From: Ruminococcus sp. CAG:488
GTDB lineage: Bacteria; Bacillota; Clostridia; Oscillospirales; Acutalibacteraceae
DNA length: 57,515 nt
Direction: 5' to 3'
Assembly (NCBI GenBank): GCA_000434055.1
Contig: HF999643.1
Span: 139,289 to 196,803 of the forward strand
In this document: positions 8,136 to 16,623 of the stretch, piece by piece
Position numbering within the stretch: position 1 is the first letter of the stretch
Layout of the letters: every line of letters begins with the position of its first letter
Notes under the pieces: generated by a model
What the model saw: the letters and a program-made list of their open reading frames with translations, nothing else
The model's database searches: none
What the model was told of the DNA's origin: nothing
Made by a program: the position numbers and the translations under genes

Positions 8136-9287
8136 TTAAAAGCCAAATAGATTAAATATGGCAAGAATATAGACAATTAGTCCTACTACTATTACGCCGC
8201 TGAGAGAAAGAATAACAGCCTTTACCTTTTCGTACTCGTCCGCGCTGAAAATATAACGGAGAACCGAGTTGAATTTATTTCCGAAAAGATCAAAATAGCC
8301 GATTGTATATGTCTCAAAGCTTGTCGGATCATTTTCGTCAATAACAAAGACCCTCGTGCCTCTTGAAATCATGTTGCCGTAGCTTCTGAATGAAGCGCCG
8401 GGGGTTTGAATGATATTCACTCCGTCGATCTGACCGGTAAAGCAATTCATATGGTCATGACCGAAAACAAGACCGCAGACGTCGCCGCACTTTTTTATTG
8501 CCGTGAGCTGACCGTAATCGGGTTCGTCATTGCCCTCGATTTCAAACGCAAAGCCCTTTGCCTTGGTTGAATCAAGCTTAACGTATTCGTCCTCGCCTAC
8601 CTTTATTGCTCCCTTGTCGTCTGCATTGCACTTTTTGAAGAACTGTGCAGTCTCTGCAATAGGTATATGCTGAAACATCAGGGACATAACGGGACCGTTG
8701 TTTTCAAGACGAAGCTGACGGCTTTTTCTCTCGTACCATTCAATCGTTTCCGGCTGAACTCTGCCGAATATCGGTCTGCCGTTCTCGTCCGAGCCTGCCG
8801 AATCAAGCATCCAAATGTTGTATTTCATCTCGTCGCCGTTCGATGAATAAACGGGAATATTATAAGTATCGCATTCAACGCTGTTATCATCCGTATTATA
8901 GGGCACGCAGAAGTTATATTCACCGTAAATCTCCGCCTGCTCCTTCTTGGAGATAATGTTCATATCGTCATGATTTCCGTAGATGAAAGCGAAAGGTGTT
9001 TTTCTTCTTTCAATGGGATCGAGCAGCAGTCCGAGAGCTTTTCTCATTCTTTTGAGCACAGCAGGCTTAGTTGTTGCGCTCTTTTTCTTCCCGATAAGCG
9101 CATCGTCAATATGATTGCCGAGAATATTGTCGCCCGTCAAGACGATCAGATCCGGCTTAACCTTGTCATAGGTCTTGTCCAGCATTTTGAACATGGCTTT
9201 TCTCGGTATATGCATATCCTGAGCATCACTGACTTGAAGAATTGTGAATTTTCCGTCTTTATTGAATTTAAGCTTTTCTTTATACAT
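8136..9287 (-). CDS. Membrane-anchored metallophosphoesterase
   Basis: The 383 residues carry the calcineurin-like phosphoesterase motifs in order: LQVSDAQDMH (a variant of the D-x-H motif), VLTGDNILGNH, FIYGNHDD, MFQHIPIAE and VFGHDHMN, which together bind two metal ions. A single hydrophobic helix near the C-terminus (AVILSLSGVIVVGLIVYILA) should tie the enzyme to the membrane; with no signal peptide visible, the catalytic part is probably cytoplasmic. The family cleaves phosphomonoesters or diesters, and the substrate cannot be inferred. It is first in a minus-strand run leading to the MMPL transporter, with a TATAAT box upstream and GGAG eight bases before the ATG. Confidence 0.85.
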   Translation of the reverse strand: MYKEKLKFNKDGKFTILQVSDAQDMHIPRKAMFKMLDKTYDKVKPDLIVLTGDNILGNHIDDALIGKKKSATTKPAVLKRMRKALGLLLDPIERRKTPFAFIYGNHDDMNIISKKEQAEIYGEYNFCVPYNTDDNSVECDTYNIPVYSSNGDEMKYNIWMLDSAGSDENGRPIFGRVQPETIEWYERKSRQLRLENNGPVMSLMFQHIPIAETAQFFKKCNADDKGAIKVGEDEYVKLDSTKAKGFAFEIEGNDEPDYGQLTAIKKCGDVCGLVFGHDHMNCFTGQIDGVNIIQTPGASFRSYGNMISRGTRVFVIDENDPTSFETYTIGYFDLFGNKFNSVLRYIFSADEYEKVKAVILSLSGVIVVGLIVYILAIFNLFGF

Positions 9288-9307
9288 TACAGAAACTCCA
9301 TTTTGAA

Positions 9308-9313
9308 ATTATA
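9308..9313 (-). promoter_or_regulatory. Probable -10 box ahead of the metallophosphoesterase operon
   Basis: A perfect TATAAT lies on the minus strand 20 bases upstream of the start codon. No good -35 match was found at 16-18 bases, so only the -10 is called. The position just behind a strong terminator for spoVM makes a new transcription start here likely. Confidence 0.4.
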
Positions 9314-9350
9314 TAAATTTATTTTATCATAACATTAAGCTGTTTGCAAG

Positions 9351-9373
9351 AAAAAAGCCGTCATTTAGACGGC
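9351..9373 (-). terminator. Rho-independent terminator after spoVM
   Basis: On the minus strand GCCGTC, a TAAAT loop, GACGGC and then six T residues form a perfect 6-bp stem with a U tract. It starts 20 bases after the spoVM stop and closes the long gene chain that begins near 33600. Confidence 0.9.
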
Positions 9374-9392
9374 AAATGAGTAGATTTTACAA

Positions 9393-9482
9393 TTATGTAA
9401 TATCATTATCCTTTTTTATTCCGAAAAAGAGTCTGAGAATTCCGCTCAGGAATTTTGGCTTGTCGATCATGATAACTTTCAT
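9393..9482 (-). CDS. spoVM: SpoVM, sporulation membrane-curvature peptide (29 aa)
   Basis: This short gene has a GGAGGG ribosome binding site five bases ahead of its ATG. The 29-residue product starts MKVIMIDKPKFLSGILR and ends IKKDNDIT. Compared with the 26-residue SpoVM of Bacillus subtilis, recalled from memory, it keeps Met1, Lys2, Ile6, the helix-breaking Pro9, Lys10-Phe11-Leu12, Gly14-Ile15, Arg17 and Gly21. Residues 11-23 form an amphipathic helix. SpoVM recognises the convex forespore membrane and recruits SpoIVA to start coat assembly; spoIVA is also in this window. Position supports the call: in B. subtilis spoVM likewise lies downstream of prpC-prkC-rsgA. A strong terminator follows. 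Confidence 0.9.
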   Translation of the reverse strand: MKVIMIDKPKFLSGILRLFFGIKKDNDIT

Positions 9483-9494
9483 AAAAACCCTCCG

Positions 9495-9647
9495 TTATTT
9501 GCTGATGATGAATCCGAGAATAATGACAGCACAGGAAAGCACAGCCACAATGAAAGATTTCGGACAAATCATAGCAACGATCATTCCGAGCCCGAAAGCC
9601 GAAAAGTAATAGCCGAACTTACAGCCGCACCGCCTGCCTCTTCTCAT
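9495..9647 (-). CDS. Small membrane protein, 50 aa, between rsgA and spoVM
   Basis: The ATG at 9647 opens a 50-codon frame that ends 12 bases before the spoVM start. The N-terminus is basic and cysteine-containing (MRRGRRCGCKFGYY). Two hydrophobic stretches follow, about residues 15-28 (FSAFGLGMIVAMIC) and 32-48 (FIVAVLSCAVIILGFII), split by Pro-Lys. A tight membrane hairpin with the basic end inside is the simplest model. The ribosome binding site is weak (GGTGG about six bases upstream), so its translation may be low. No family is recognised; its place directly before spoVM suggests, but does not show, a sporulation or envelope role. Confidence 0.65.
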   Translation of the reverse strand: MRRGRRCGCKFGYYFSAFGLGMIVAMICPKSFIVAVLSCAVIILGFIISK

Positions 9648-9722
9648 AAAAACACCACCACAGCAGTTTTGCAATCGAAAAACCGGTTGCTTATTACATA
9701 CTATGGCGGTTTAGATTTTTTG

Positions 9723-10604
9723 TTACAGTTGCCAATCCTTGATGTCCTTGACCTCATTGTACATTGTCACATAGCTTTCGTGTCGTGTTCGCTCGACATC
9801 ACCGTTTTTTACAGCCTCAACCAGACTGCAGCCCTTGTCATTAACGTGGGCGCAGGTAGAAAACCTGCACGAGCCGATATAATCGGCAAAATCGGGGAAA
9901 CAAAACGCAAGCTCATCTTTTTTTATAAGGTCGTTCGTCTCAAAATCAAGAGAAGAAAAGCCGGGAGTGTCTGCAATATAGCCGCTGCCGACCTTAAAAA
10001 GCTCAACATGACGTGTTGTATGGCGTCCGCGTCCGAGCTTCCTGCTTATCTCCCCTGTTTCAAGGCAGAAATCAGGATACATTCTGTTGATGAGCGAGGA
10101 TTTACCGACACCCGAATTACCGGTAAAAACAGTAATTCCTCCGTCAATTATCGACTTAACCTTCTCAATTCCCTCCCCGGTCTCGTTTGAGACGGCAAAG
10201 GTTTTGAAGCCGGCATTAGTGTATATCTTAACAAATTCGTTTGCGCTTTGAAGATCGTCTTTTGTAAAAACGATGATCGGCTCAACGTTTTTATACGAGG
10301 CAACGGCAGTCAGCCTGTCAATTATAAGCAGATTCGGCCTCGGGTCGCAGACCGAGGAAACAATAACAAGAGTGTCAACGTTGGAAATCGGCGGACGCTT
10401 GAAAAAGTTGCGCCTTTCAAGAATTTTGTCGATAGAATTCTTGTTGTTGCTCTCAACGGTTATTTCGACTCTGTCGCCTGCGAGCGGAGTAATTTTCTCC
10501 TTGCGGAATACTCCCCTTGCCTTACATTCGTAAACTATGCCGTCAGCGGCCTCTACATAGTAGAAGCCACCGATTCCTTTAATTATAATTCCGTTAATAT
10601 TCAC
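9723..10604 (-). CDS. rsgA: Ribosome small-subunit GTPase RsgA
   Basis: A circularly permuted GTPase of about 293 residues that helps mature the 30S subunit. An N-terminal OB fold (about 1-65) is followed by the permuted G motifs: VFTKDDL (G4), then GNSGVGKSSLIN (G1) and DTPGFSSL (G3). A C-terminal zinc-binding segment has Cys and His spaced as in CxxSTCAH and GCSLVEAV. A TTG at 10616 could add four residues, but the GTG at 10604 has GGTGG at a usual distance and gives the normal N-terminus MNINGIIIKG. It overlaps the end of prkC by 11 bases, as is usual for the prpC-prkC-rsgA group. Confidence 0.95.
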   Translation of the reverse strand: MNINGIIIKGIGGFYYVEAADGIVYECKARGVFRKEKITPLAGDRVEITVESNNKNSIDKILERRNFFKRPPISNVDTLVIVSSVCDPRPNLLIIDRLTAVASYKNVEPIIVFTKDDLQSANEFVKIYTNAGFKTFAVSNETGEGIEKVKSIIDGGITVFTGNSGVGKSSLINRMYPDFCLETGEISRKLGRGRHTTRHVELFKVGSGYIADTPGFSSLDFETNDLIKKDELAFCFPDFADYIGSCRFSTCAHVNDKGCSLVEAVKNGDVERTRHESYVTMYNEVKDIKDWQL

Positions 10605-12762
10605 TGCCGCCACCAAAGGTTATTTTTATCTGAACATCCGGCGAAACGCTGACGCCGCTCGCAGGCTCGATCTTTACAACCGTTCCCGAAATATTGCCTT
10701 CGGAAATGATATTTTTGAATCCTGCCGCTTTGAGCTTTGCCATAGCGACGGCATAGGTATCGCCGACAACGTTCGGAATTGTATATAAAACAGGTTCAAA
10801 GGTAGTCGTTACACCAACATATTCATATGTCGTTTCGTTGCTCAGGGATACGGGTGAAGAAGTGAAGTTGACATTGCACTTATAGATCAGCTTGCCGTCA
10901 ACGAAGAACTTGAATACAGAGGTTGCCTCATGGCCTCTAACGGGAATCTCTACGGAATCGCCGTCAAGAGTGCATGTGCCTGTGAAAACGGTTGTATCGT
11001 CAAGTGTTGCGGTTACATTTGCCTGCTCCGAGGTTTTCGGAAGTCTAACTGAAATTGTGATTGACTGCTCAATGAGCTTGCCCTTACTAACGGTAATCAC
11101 AACGTTTGAGCCCGACGGAATTTTCGAGCCGGTGAAGGTGTTGGAAATAACATAGCCCTTTGTAACAGTATCGCTGTATTCCGATTTTGTTGAAACGGTA
11201 AAGCCAGATGAAGTGAGAACCTTCTTTGCGTTTTCTTCATCAAGATTTGAAACATCGGGAACAATAACGAGTTTTTCTTTTGTTTCGTCATATGAAACAT
11301 ATTCGAGGGTAACGGTAGTACCGGCGGAAACCTTGTTGCCGCCCTTGGGATTGATGCCTACAACCGTACCTGCGGTAATTCCGGGATAATCCTTTTGATC
11401 GACCTCTTTATCTTTTATCTTAAAGCCGAGTCCGTTAAGCCTTGTTACGGCGGTTACATAGTCAACGCCGAGCAAATCATCGGGAATTTCAACAAGCTCC
11501 GCATTTGTTGCGATAACAAGCTCAATTTTAGTTTTTTTCGGGTCAATCTTTGTTCCTTTTTCGGGCGTCTGAGAAACAATCTCATTCGGCGTAACGTCGG
11601 GATCGACCTTTTCTGTTACTTCAAAAACATAATTGGGATATTTGTTTTTAAATTCTTCCTCATCATAAATTATTCCGACAAATTTCGGAACCTTGACCTT
11701 AGAGTTGCCCGTAAGATAACCGGTCTTAAAGAGAATGCCGAAAGCAACGGCGAGCACAACAATGAGCGCCGTAATAATACCAACAAGAATAGGAATAGTC
11801 CTGTTCTTTACAACGGGTTCTTCCTCCTCCTCATCTTCGGTTACAACAGGGTCAATATGTTTAATTGATCCCGTGATATTCGGAATATACTTTGTCGGCT
11901 CGGTATTTTTATAGTCATAGTCAAACTGAATTGACGGATTTCTTCTGAACTCCTCAAGGTCAAGAAGCATCTCGGCGGCAGACTGATATCTGTCGTTGAC
12001 GTTCTTCTGCATCGCCTTGAGAACGATCTGCTCAAGACCGACGGGAATTGAAGGATTGATCTCTCTCGGCTTCACGGGATCCTGCTGAAGCTGCATAATG
12101 GCAACGGAAACAGTGTTATCCGACTCAAACGGAAGCTTGCCCGTGAGCATTTCATAAAGCATAACACCGACAGAATAGATATCCGCCTTGTCATCGGTAA
12201 TGTCGCCTCTCGCCTGCTCGGGGCTTATGTAATGAACCGAGCCGATCGTCGAGTCTGTCATCGTTCTCGTTTCACTGCGAGAAAATCTTGCGATGCCGAA
12301 ATCGGTAACTTTAATTGCGCCGTTTTCAAGAAGCATAATATTCTGCGGCTTTATATCGCGATGAACGATACCCTTATCGTGCGCATGCTGGAGTGCACGG
12401 AGGATCTGCGTTACAAAGAAAACAGCCTCCTTATAATTGATCACACCCTGCTGCTGAATGTATTCCTTGAGAGTGATTCCGTCAACGCATTCCATGACGA
12501 TATATTGAATTCTGTCGCCGTAGCTGACATCGTAAACCTTAACAATGTTCGGATGCGAGAGCACGGCAATAGCCTTTGATTCGTTTTTGAATCGGCGTCT
12601 GAATTCCTCATTGGCAAGGAATTCCTCTTTAAGAATTTTTACGGCAACAGTTCTGTCGTCGATATTGTCATACGCCTTATAAACAACCGCCATGCCGCCT
12701 ACGCCGATTATTTCCTGAATTTCATAGCGACCGTCAAGTCTTTTTCCTACATAATTTTCCAT
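10594..12762 (-). CDS. prkC: Ser/Thr protein kinase with PASTA domains (PrkC/StkP type)
   Basis: The 722 residues hold a Hanks-type kinase domain at about 12-275: glycine loop GVGGMAVVYKAYD, Lys42, HRDIKPQN (134-141), DFG (154-156) and SVHYISPEQARG. An acidic juxtamembrane stretch and one membrane helix (about 324-346) follow. Outside the cell are PASTA repeats at about 356-419, 424-488 and 499-561, then a beta-rich spacer of about 95 residues, and a fourth PASTA repeat at the C-terminus (660-722). PASTA domains bind peptidoglycan fragments, and such kinases control growth, germination and cell-wall synthesis. It lies 19 bases after prpC, its usual antagonist phosphatase. The separated fourth PASTA is uncommon. 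Confidence 0.96.
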   Translation of the reverse strand: MENYVGKRLDGRYEIQEIIGVGGMAVVYKAYDNIDDRTVAVKILKEEFLANEEFRRRFKNESKAIAVLSHPNIVKVYDVSYGDRIQYIVMECVDGITLKEYIQQQGVINYKEAVFFVTQILRALQHAHDKGIVHRDIKPQNIMLLENGAIKVTDFGIARFSRSETRTMTDSTIGSVHYISPEQARGDITDDKADIYSVGVMLYEMLTGKLPFESDNTVSVAIMQLQQDPVKPREINPSIPVGLEQIVLKAMQKNVNDRYQSAAEMLLDLEEFRRNPSIQFDYDYKNTEPTKYIPNITGSIKHIDPVVTEDEEEEEPVVKNRTIPILVGIITALIVVLAVAFGILFKTGYLTGNSKVKVPKFVGIIYDEEEFKNKYPNYVFEVTEKVDPDVTPNEIVSQTPEKGTKIDPKKTKIELVIATNAELVEIPDDLLGVDYVTAVTRLNGLGFKIKDKEVDQKDYPGITAGTVVGINPKGGNKVSAGTTVTLEYVSYDETKEKLVIVPDVSNLDEENAKKVLTSSGFTVSTKSEYSDTVTKGYVISNTFTGSKIPSGSNVVITVSKGKLIEQSITISVRLPKTSEQANVTATLDDTTVFTGTCTLDGDSVEIPVRGHEATSVFKFFVDGKLIYKCNVNFTSSPVSLSNETTYEYVGVTTTFEPVLYTIPNVVGDTYAVAMAKLKAAGFKNIISEGNISGTVVKIEPASGVSVSPDVQIKITFGGGSEY

Positions 12763-12781
12763 AAACAGAGTCCCTTCTTAA

Positions 12782-13510
12782 TTACTCACTTACGGTGACA
12801 ACCGTAATATTGTCACCGCCGCCGTTTTCATTTGCAAGTTCAACAAGCTTATCGGCAATTTTATATCTGTCCTCGGTTTTACAAACCTCAAGAATAACTT
12901 CATCGTCAACGTAGTTTGTCAATCCGTCCGTACAAAGCAGCACTAAATCATCCTCGTTAAGCTGCTCCTGGGAATAATCTATTCTAACCTCGGGGTCAAC
13001 ACCCAAGGCTCTTGTAATTACATTCTTCTTAGGGTGCTCCTTTGCCTCTTCCGGCGTTATTTCTCCGTTATCAACCATCATTTGAACAACCGAATGGTCA
13101 GTTGTAACCTGAGTTATGCCCGAATCGGAAACAACATAAATTCTCGAATCGCCGACGTTGGAAATATAGAGCGTATCGGTGTTTCTTACCGCAAGAACAA
13201 CCGTCGTACCCATTCCGCTAAGATCCTCGTTATTGTTTGCCATGCTGTAGAGGGTGATGTTAGCAGCATCAACGGAAGATATAAGCAGATTTTTTACCGA
13301 ATTGTCGTTCATGCCGACATGATAGCCCGAGGTCAGCTTATCGGAAATTACTTTTACCGCCGCTTCGCTTGCAATATTGCCGCCGTTCGCGCCGCCCATT
13401 CCGTCACATACGACAGCCCATGAGACTTCTGAGGTTAAATCACCCGCCGCATATGAATCCTGATTGTTAGAGCGAACCTTTCCTACATCGGTTTTTGCGG
13501 AAATTTTCAT
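12782..13510 (-). CDS. prpC: PP2C-family protein phosphatase PrpC/Stp
   Basis: The 242-residue single-domain phosphatase has the metal-binding motifs of PP2C: the N-terminal TDVGKVRSNNQDS, VCDGMGGANGG, ISNVGDSRIYVV, LLCTDGLTNYV and GGDNITVV. It removes phosphate from targets of the PrkC kinase encoded 19 bases downstream. Its ATG overlaps the rlmN stop as ATGA with an AAGGAGGG ribosome binding site, so translation is coupled to rlmN. Confidence 0.95.
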   Translation of the reverse strand: MKISAKTDVGKVRSNNQDSYAAGDLTSEVSWAVVCDGMGGANGGNIASEAAVKVISDKLTSGYHVGMNDNSVKNLLISSVDAANITLYSMANNNEDLSGMGTTVVLAVRNTDTLYISNVGDSRIYVVSDSGITQVTTDHSVVQMMVDNGEITPEEAKEHPKKNVITRALGVDPEVRIDYSQEQLNEDDLVLLCTDGLTNYVDDEVILEVCKTEDRYKIADKLVELANENGGGDNITVVTVSE

Positions 13511-14565
13511 TTGTTTCCCTCCTTTTCGGAGATTTCTCTGTTATGACGGCTTCTGAGCTGTCCGCAGGAAGCGTCAATATCCGAACCGAGGCTGCGCCTG
13601 ACTGTCGCATTTATGCCCCGTGAATTTAATATTTTAATAAAGCTTTCAAGTCTTTCATTTGTGCTTCGCTTGTGCGAGCTTTCGACTATCTCATTCGCAG
13701 GAATCAGATTTACATGGCACAACATTCCTTTTAAAAGAGCTGCCAGTTCATAAGCACAGGCGTCGCTGTCGTTAACGTCCTTAATCATAGCATATTCAAA
13801 TGAAATTCTTCTTGAAGTCCTCTTTGTATATTCGCGGCATGCCTTCAAAAGCTCCTCAATTGGGTACTTTTTGTTGATTGGCATTGTCTTTGAACGCATT
13901 TCATTGTTGGGAGCGTGTAACGAAACCGAGAGCGTAAGCTGAAGGTGTCTTTCCATCAAATCATATATTCTCGGCACAACTCCGCAGGTGGAAAGTGAAA
14001 TATTTCTAAGTGATAAATTAAGCCCTTTGCCGTCACCGACAAGCTCTAAAAAACGCATTGCGTTGTCAAAATTATCGAGCGGCTCACCCATTCCCATCAT
14101 TACGACGTGGGAAACACGGATATTCATGTCTCTTTGCGCCGCATGGATCTGTCCTATCATCTCGGACGGAAAAAGACTTCTTACGCAACCGCTTTTTGTC
14201 GATGCGCAGAAAACGCAGCCCATTTTGCAGCCGACCTGTGACGAAATACAAAGCGTGTAGCCGTATTTGTATTTCATCAAAACAGACTCAATAAAATTGC
14301 CGTCGCAAAGTCTAAATAAATATTTAACCGTTCCGTCAATTTTCGAGACCTGCTTCAATTCGATCTCACAATACCGTATCGGGTATTTTTCTCTCAACGC
14401 TTCCCGGAGCTGCTTTGAAATATTCGTCATCTCGGAATAGTCCATTGCTCCGTGAACCTGAAGCCATTGATAAATTTGACCTGCCCTGAATTCAGGCTGA
14501 CCGAGCTCACGCATTACCGACTTTATCTCGGGCAAGGTCATTGATTTAATGTCGTATTCGGACAA
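13507..14565 (-). CDS. rlmN: 23S rRNA (adenine2503-C2)-methyltransferase RlmN
   Basis: A 352-residue radical SAM enzyme. The iron-sulfur motif CxxxCxxC is seen in GCKMGCVFCASTKSG, the glycine-rich SAM motif in VMMGMGEPLDNF, and the C-terminal catalytic cysteine in DIDASCGQLRSRH. It methylates A2503 of 23S rRNA and A37 of some tRNAs. The start is a TTG with GAGG about 11 bases upstream; the first in-frame ATG is eight codons further on, so the exact start is uncertain. It follows rsmB by 12 bases in the translation-related part of the operon. Confidence 0.95.
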   Translation of the reverse strand: MSEYDIKSMTLPEIKSVMRELGQPEFRAGQIYQWLQVHGAMDYSEMTNISKQLREALREKYPIRYCEIELKQVSKIDGTVKYLFRLCDGNFIESVLMKYKYGYTLCISSQVGCKMGCVFCASTKSGCVRSLFPSEMIGQIHAAQRDMNIRVSHVVMMGMGEPLDNFDNAMRFLELVGDGKGLNLSLRNISLSTCGVVPRIYDLMERHLQLTLSVSLHAPNNEMRSKTMPINKKYPIEELLKACREYTKRTSRRISFEYAMIKDVNDSDACAYELAALLKGMLCHVNLIPANEIVESSHKRSTNERLESFIKILNSRGINATVRRSLGSDIDASCGQLRSRHNREISEKEGNK

Positions 14566-14577
14566 ATAAACACATCC

Positions 14578-15879
14578 TCACTTAACTCTTTCAACGCAGG
14601 AAATAAAAAATCCGTCACAGCCGTGAATATGCGGCATAAGTGTAAGATAATCGGTATCACCGTCATATCTTTTCATCTCCGGCAAAACACGAACGCTCTT
14701 AAAGTCATCGTGCTCCGACAGGAACTTATTGATAATTTTCTCATTTTCATCGGGGTTGAGAGAGCAGGTCGAATAGACCAATTTTCCGCCGACATTAAGA
14801 TATCGGCTTGAAACACACAGTATAGAATACTGCAAATCCTTTAAATTGTCAACTTCCTCACTTTTCTTGAACCTTATCTCAGGCTTTTTGCGTATAACGC
14901 CGAGACCCGAACAGGGTACATCACATAAAATCTTATCAGCCTGCAAAAGTGAAGAATTGAACTTTGACCCGTCGTTTTGAATTGTTTCAATATTATTTAA
15001 ACCGAGCCTTTCGGCTCCGTCATTTATAAGCTTTAATCGCTGCGGATATATATCGCATGAAATCATTTTGCCGGTGTTGTGCATCATTTCAGAAAGCGTG
15101 AAAGTCTTTCCGCCGGGTGCGGCACAAATATCTATAACCGTTTCTCCGTCACGGACATCGAGAGCCTTACAGCATAGCTGAGACGCTGTGTCCTGAACAT
15201 GGAACAAACCGTCCGAATATGCCTTGGTTTTATGAACGGCACCGCCGCTTATAACAGTCAGCGAGTTTTCAGCCAAGCGGTTTTTCTCACATTGGAAACC
15301 GTCGGCTAAAAGAATTTCACAAAGCTCCTCGGCATTTGTTTTTGTTGTATTAACTCTAATTGTGTTTTCAACTGCTCCGAACGACGCTTCAAGAATTTTT
15401 TCGGCGTTTTCTCTGCCGTAGCTTTCGCTCCACATTTTGCAAAGCCATTCGGGAGCGGAATACTTAACACTCATACTGCCGTCTGTTTTAAAGCCGTTTT
15501 TGACAATTTTATGTAAGACGGCATTAACAAGTCCGGAGGCAAAAGCTGCCCCGTTCTTTTTTACAAGCTTAACACTCTCGTTAACGGCTGCGGAATCAGG
15601 AATTTTGTCCATAAACAAAATCTGATATGCGCCGAGCCTGAGTGCAGTCAAAACCTGCGGCTTGAGTTTTTTCAGCGGCTGTGAAAGATAAAGCGACAGG
15701 TTGTAATCGAGTGTTATTCGCCTTTCCGTCACACCGTAAACGAGTGCGGAAACAAATCTCTTATCTTTTATATCAATCTCTGCCTTATCAAGCGCAGAGT
15801 CAAGCACAAGATTGGAATAGCTCTCATCACGCTGTATTTTATTAAGAATTTCAAACGCTGTCTGTCGGGCTGATTTCAT
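14578..15879 (-). CDS. rsmB: 16S rRNA (cytosine967-C5)-methyltransferase RsmB
   Basis: The 433 residues join an N-terminal NusB-like RNA-binding domain (about 1-135) to a SAM-dependent methyltransferase domain. Motifs seen are DICAAPGGKT (SAM loop), DVPCSGLGVIRKKPEIR with its Pro-Cys release cysteine, and YSTCSLNPDEN with the catalytic cysteine. It methylates C967 of 16S rRNA before subunit joining. The start has AAGGAAA ahead of the ATG, and it follows yugP by 12 bases. Confidence 0.95.
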   Translation of the reverse strand: MKSARQTAFEILNKIQRDESYSNLVLDSALDKAEIDIKDKRFVSALVYGVTERRITLDYNLSLYLSQPLKKLKPQVLTALRLGAYQILFMDKIPDSAAVNESVKLVKKNGAAFASGLVNAVLHKIVKNGFKTDGSMSVKYSAPEWLCKMWSESYGRENAEKILEASFGAVENTIRVNTTKTNAEELCEILLADGFQCEKNRLAENSLTVISGGAVHKTKAYSDGLFHVQDTASQLCCKALDVRDGETVIDICAAPGGKTFTLSEMMHNTGKMISCDIYPQRLKLINDGAERLGLNNIETIQNDGSKFNSSLLQADKILCDVPCSGLGVIRKKPEIRFKKSEEVDNLKDLQYSILCVSSRYLNVGGKLVYSTCSLNPDENEKIINKFLSEHDDFKSVRVLPEMKRYDGDTDYLTLMPHIHGCDGFFISCVERVK

Positions 15880-15891
15880 ATAAATTTCCTT

Positions 15892-16614
15892 TTAATTTCT
15901 CCTTGAATTTCCGAGAAGTCTCGACGCATAATAAAGCAGGTTGGCAATTGCGGTTGCAAGCGCCGCAACGTAAGTCAAAGCGGCGGCTGTAAGAACGCTT
16001 TTTGCCGCCTTATATTCTTCACCCGCGAGTATTCCCGTTTCGTCGATAACCTTCAGCGCACGTCTGCTTGCGTTAAATTCAACGGGCAGAGTAACAAACT
16101 GAAAAACGGCAACAAGACCGTAAAGAAGAAGTCCTGCGATTATAACGTAATATCCGATCGGCGAGGTTGACAGATAAGCGAGAAAATACCCCGCAAAAGC
16201 AATTATAAGTCCGAACCTTGAGCCGAAATTCGTCACAGGAACAAGTGCCGACCTTATCTTATTCGGCAGATAATCCTCGGCATGCTGAGCGGCATGACCC
16301 GCCTCGTGACAAGCAATTCCAATGGCGGCAACGGAGGTTGAATTATACACCTTTTCGGATAGTCTTATCATTTTTTCGTTCGGTGAATAATTGTCAGTCA
16401 GTTCGCCTGCACACGGTACAATACGAACATCCGTAATGCCGTAATGCTTTAAAATCAATTGAGCTGCCGCAGCTCCTGTCAGTCCTCTTGAATTTCTGAT
16501 TTTGGAATATTTTGAATATGTTGACTTAACTCTTATCTGCGCCAAAATTGCAAAAATAAGCACGGGAGCGGCAAAAATAAGATATCTTATATATTCCGAA
16601 AATGAATAGATCAT
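15892..16614 (-). CDS. yugP: Membrane zinc metallopeptidase, YugP family
   Basis: A 240-residue membrane protein with an N-terminal helix (YLIFAAPVLIFAILAQI), the zinc motif HEAGHAAQHAED near residue 107, and several later helices (about 130-180 and 205-230). The motif GLTGAAAAQLILKHYGI near residue 45 is also typical of this family. The physiological substrate is not established in general. In Firmicutes it commonly lies, as here, between fmt and rsmB, which suggests co-expression with translation genes rather than a direct role in translation. The ATG has GAGGTG upstream. Confidence 0.88.
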   Translation of the reverse strand: MIYSFSEYIRYLIFAAPVLIFAILAQIRVKSTYSKYSKIRNSRGLTGAAAAQLILKHYGITDVRIVPCAGELTDNYSPNEKMIRLSEKVYNSTSVAAIGIACHEAGHAAQHAEDYLPNKIRSALVPVTNFGSRFGLIIAFAGYFLAYLSTSPIGYYVIIAGLLLYGLVAVFQFVTLPVEFNASRRALKVIDETGILAGEEYKAAKSVLTAAALTYVAALATAIANLLYYASRLLGNSRRN

Positions 16615-16623
16615 CTAATCACC

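Noticed and set aside
9660..9722. A terminator directly after rsgA (AAACCG with CGGTTT arms)
   Set aside because: The arms are short, the loop is about 21 bases, and the T run on the minus strand is weak; the 50-aa gene and spoVM appear to continue the transcript.
9669..10190. A 173-codon plus-strand frame opposite rsgA
   Set aside because: It is the mirror of conserved RsgA codons; the G motifs are on the minus strand.
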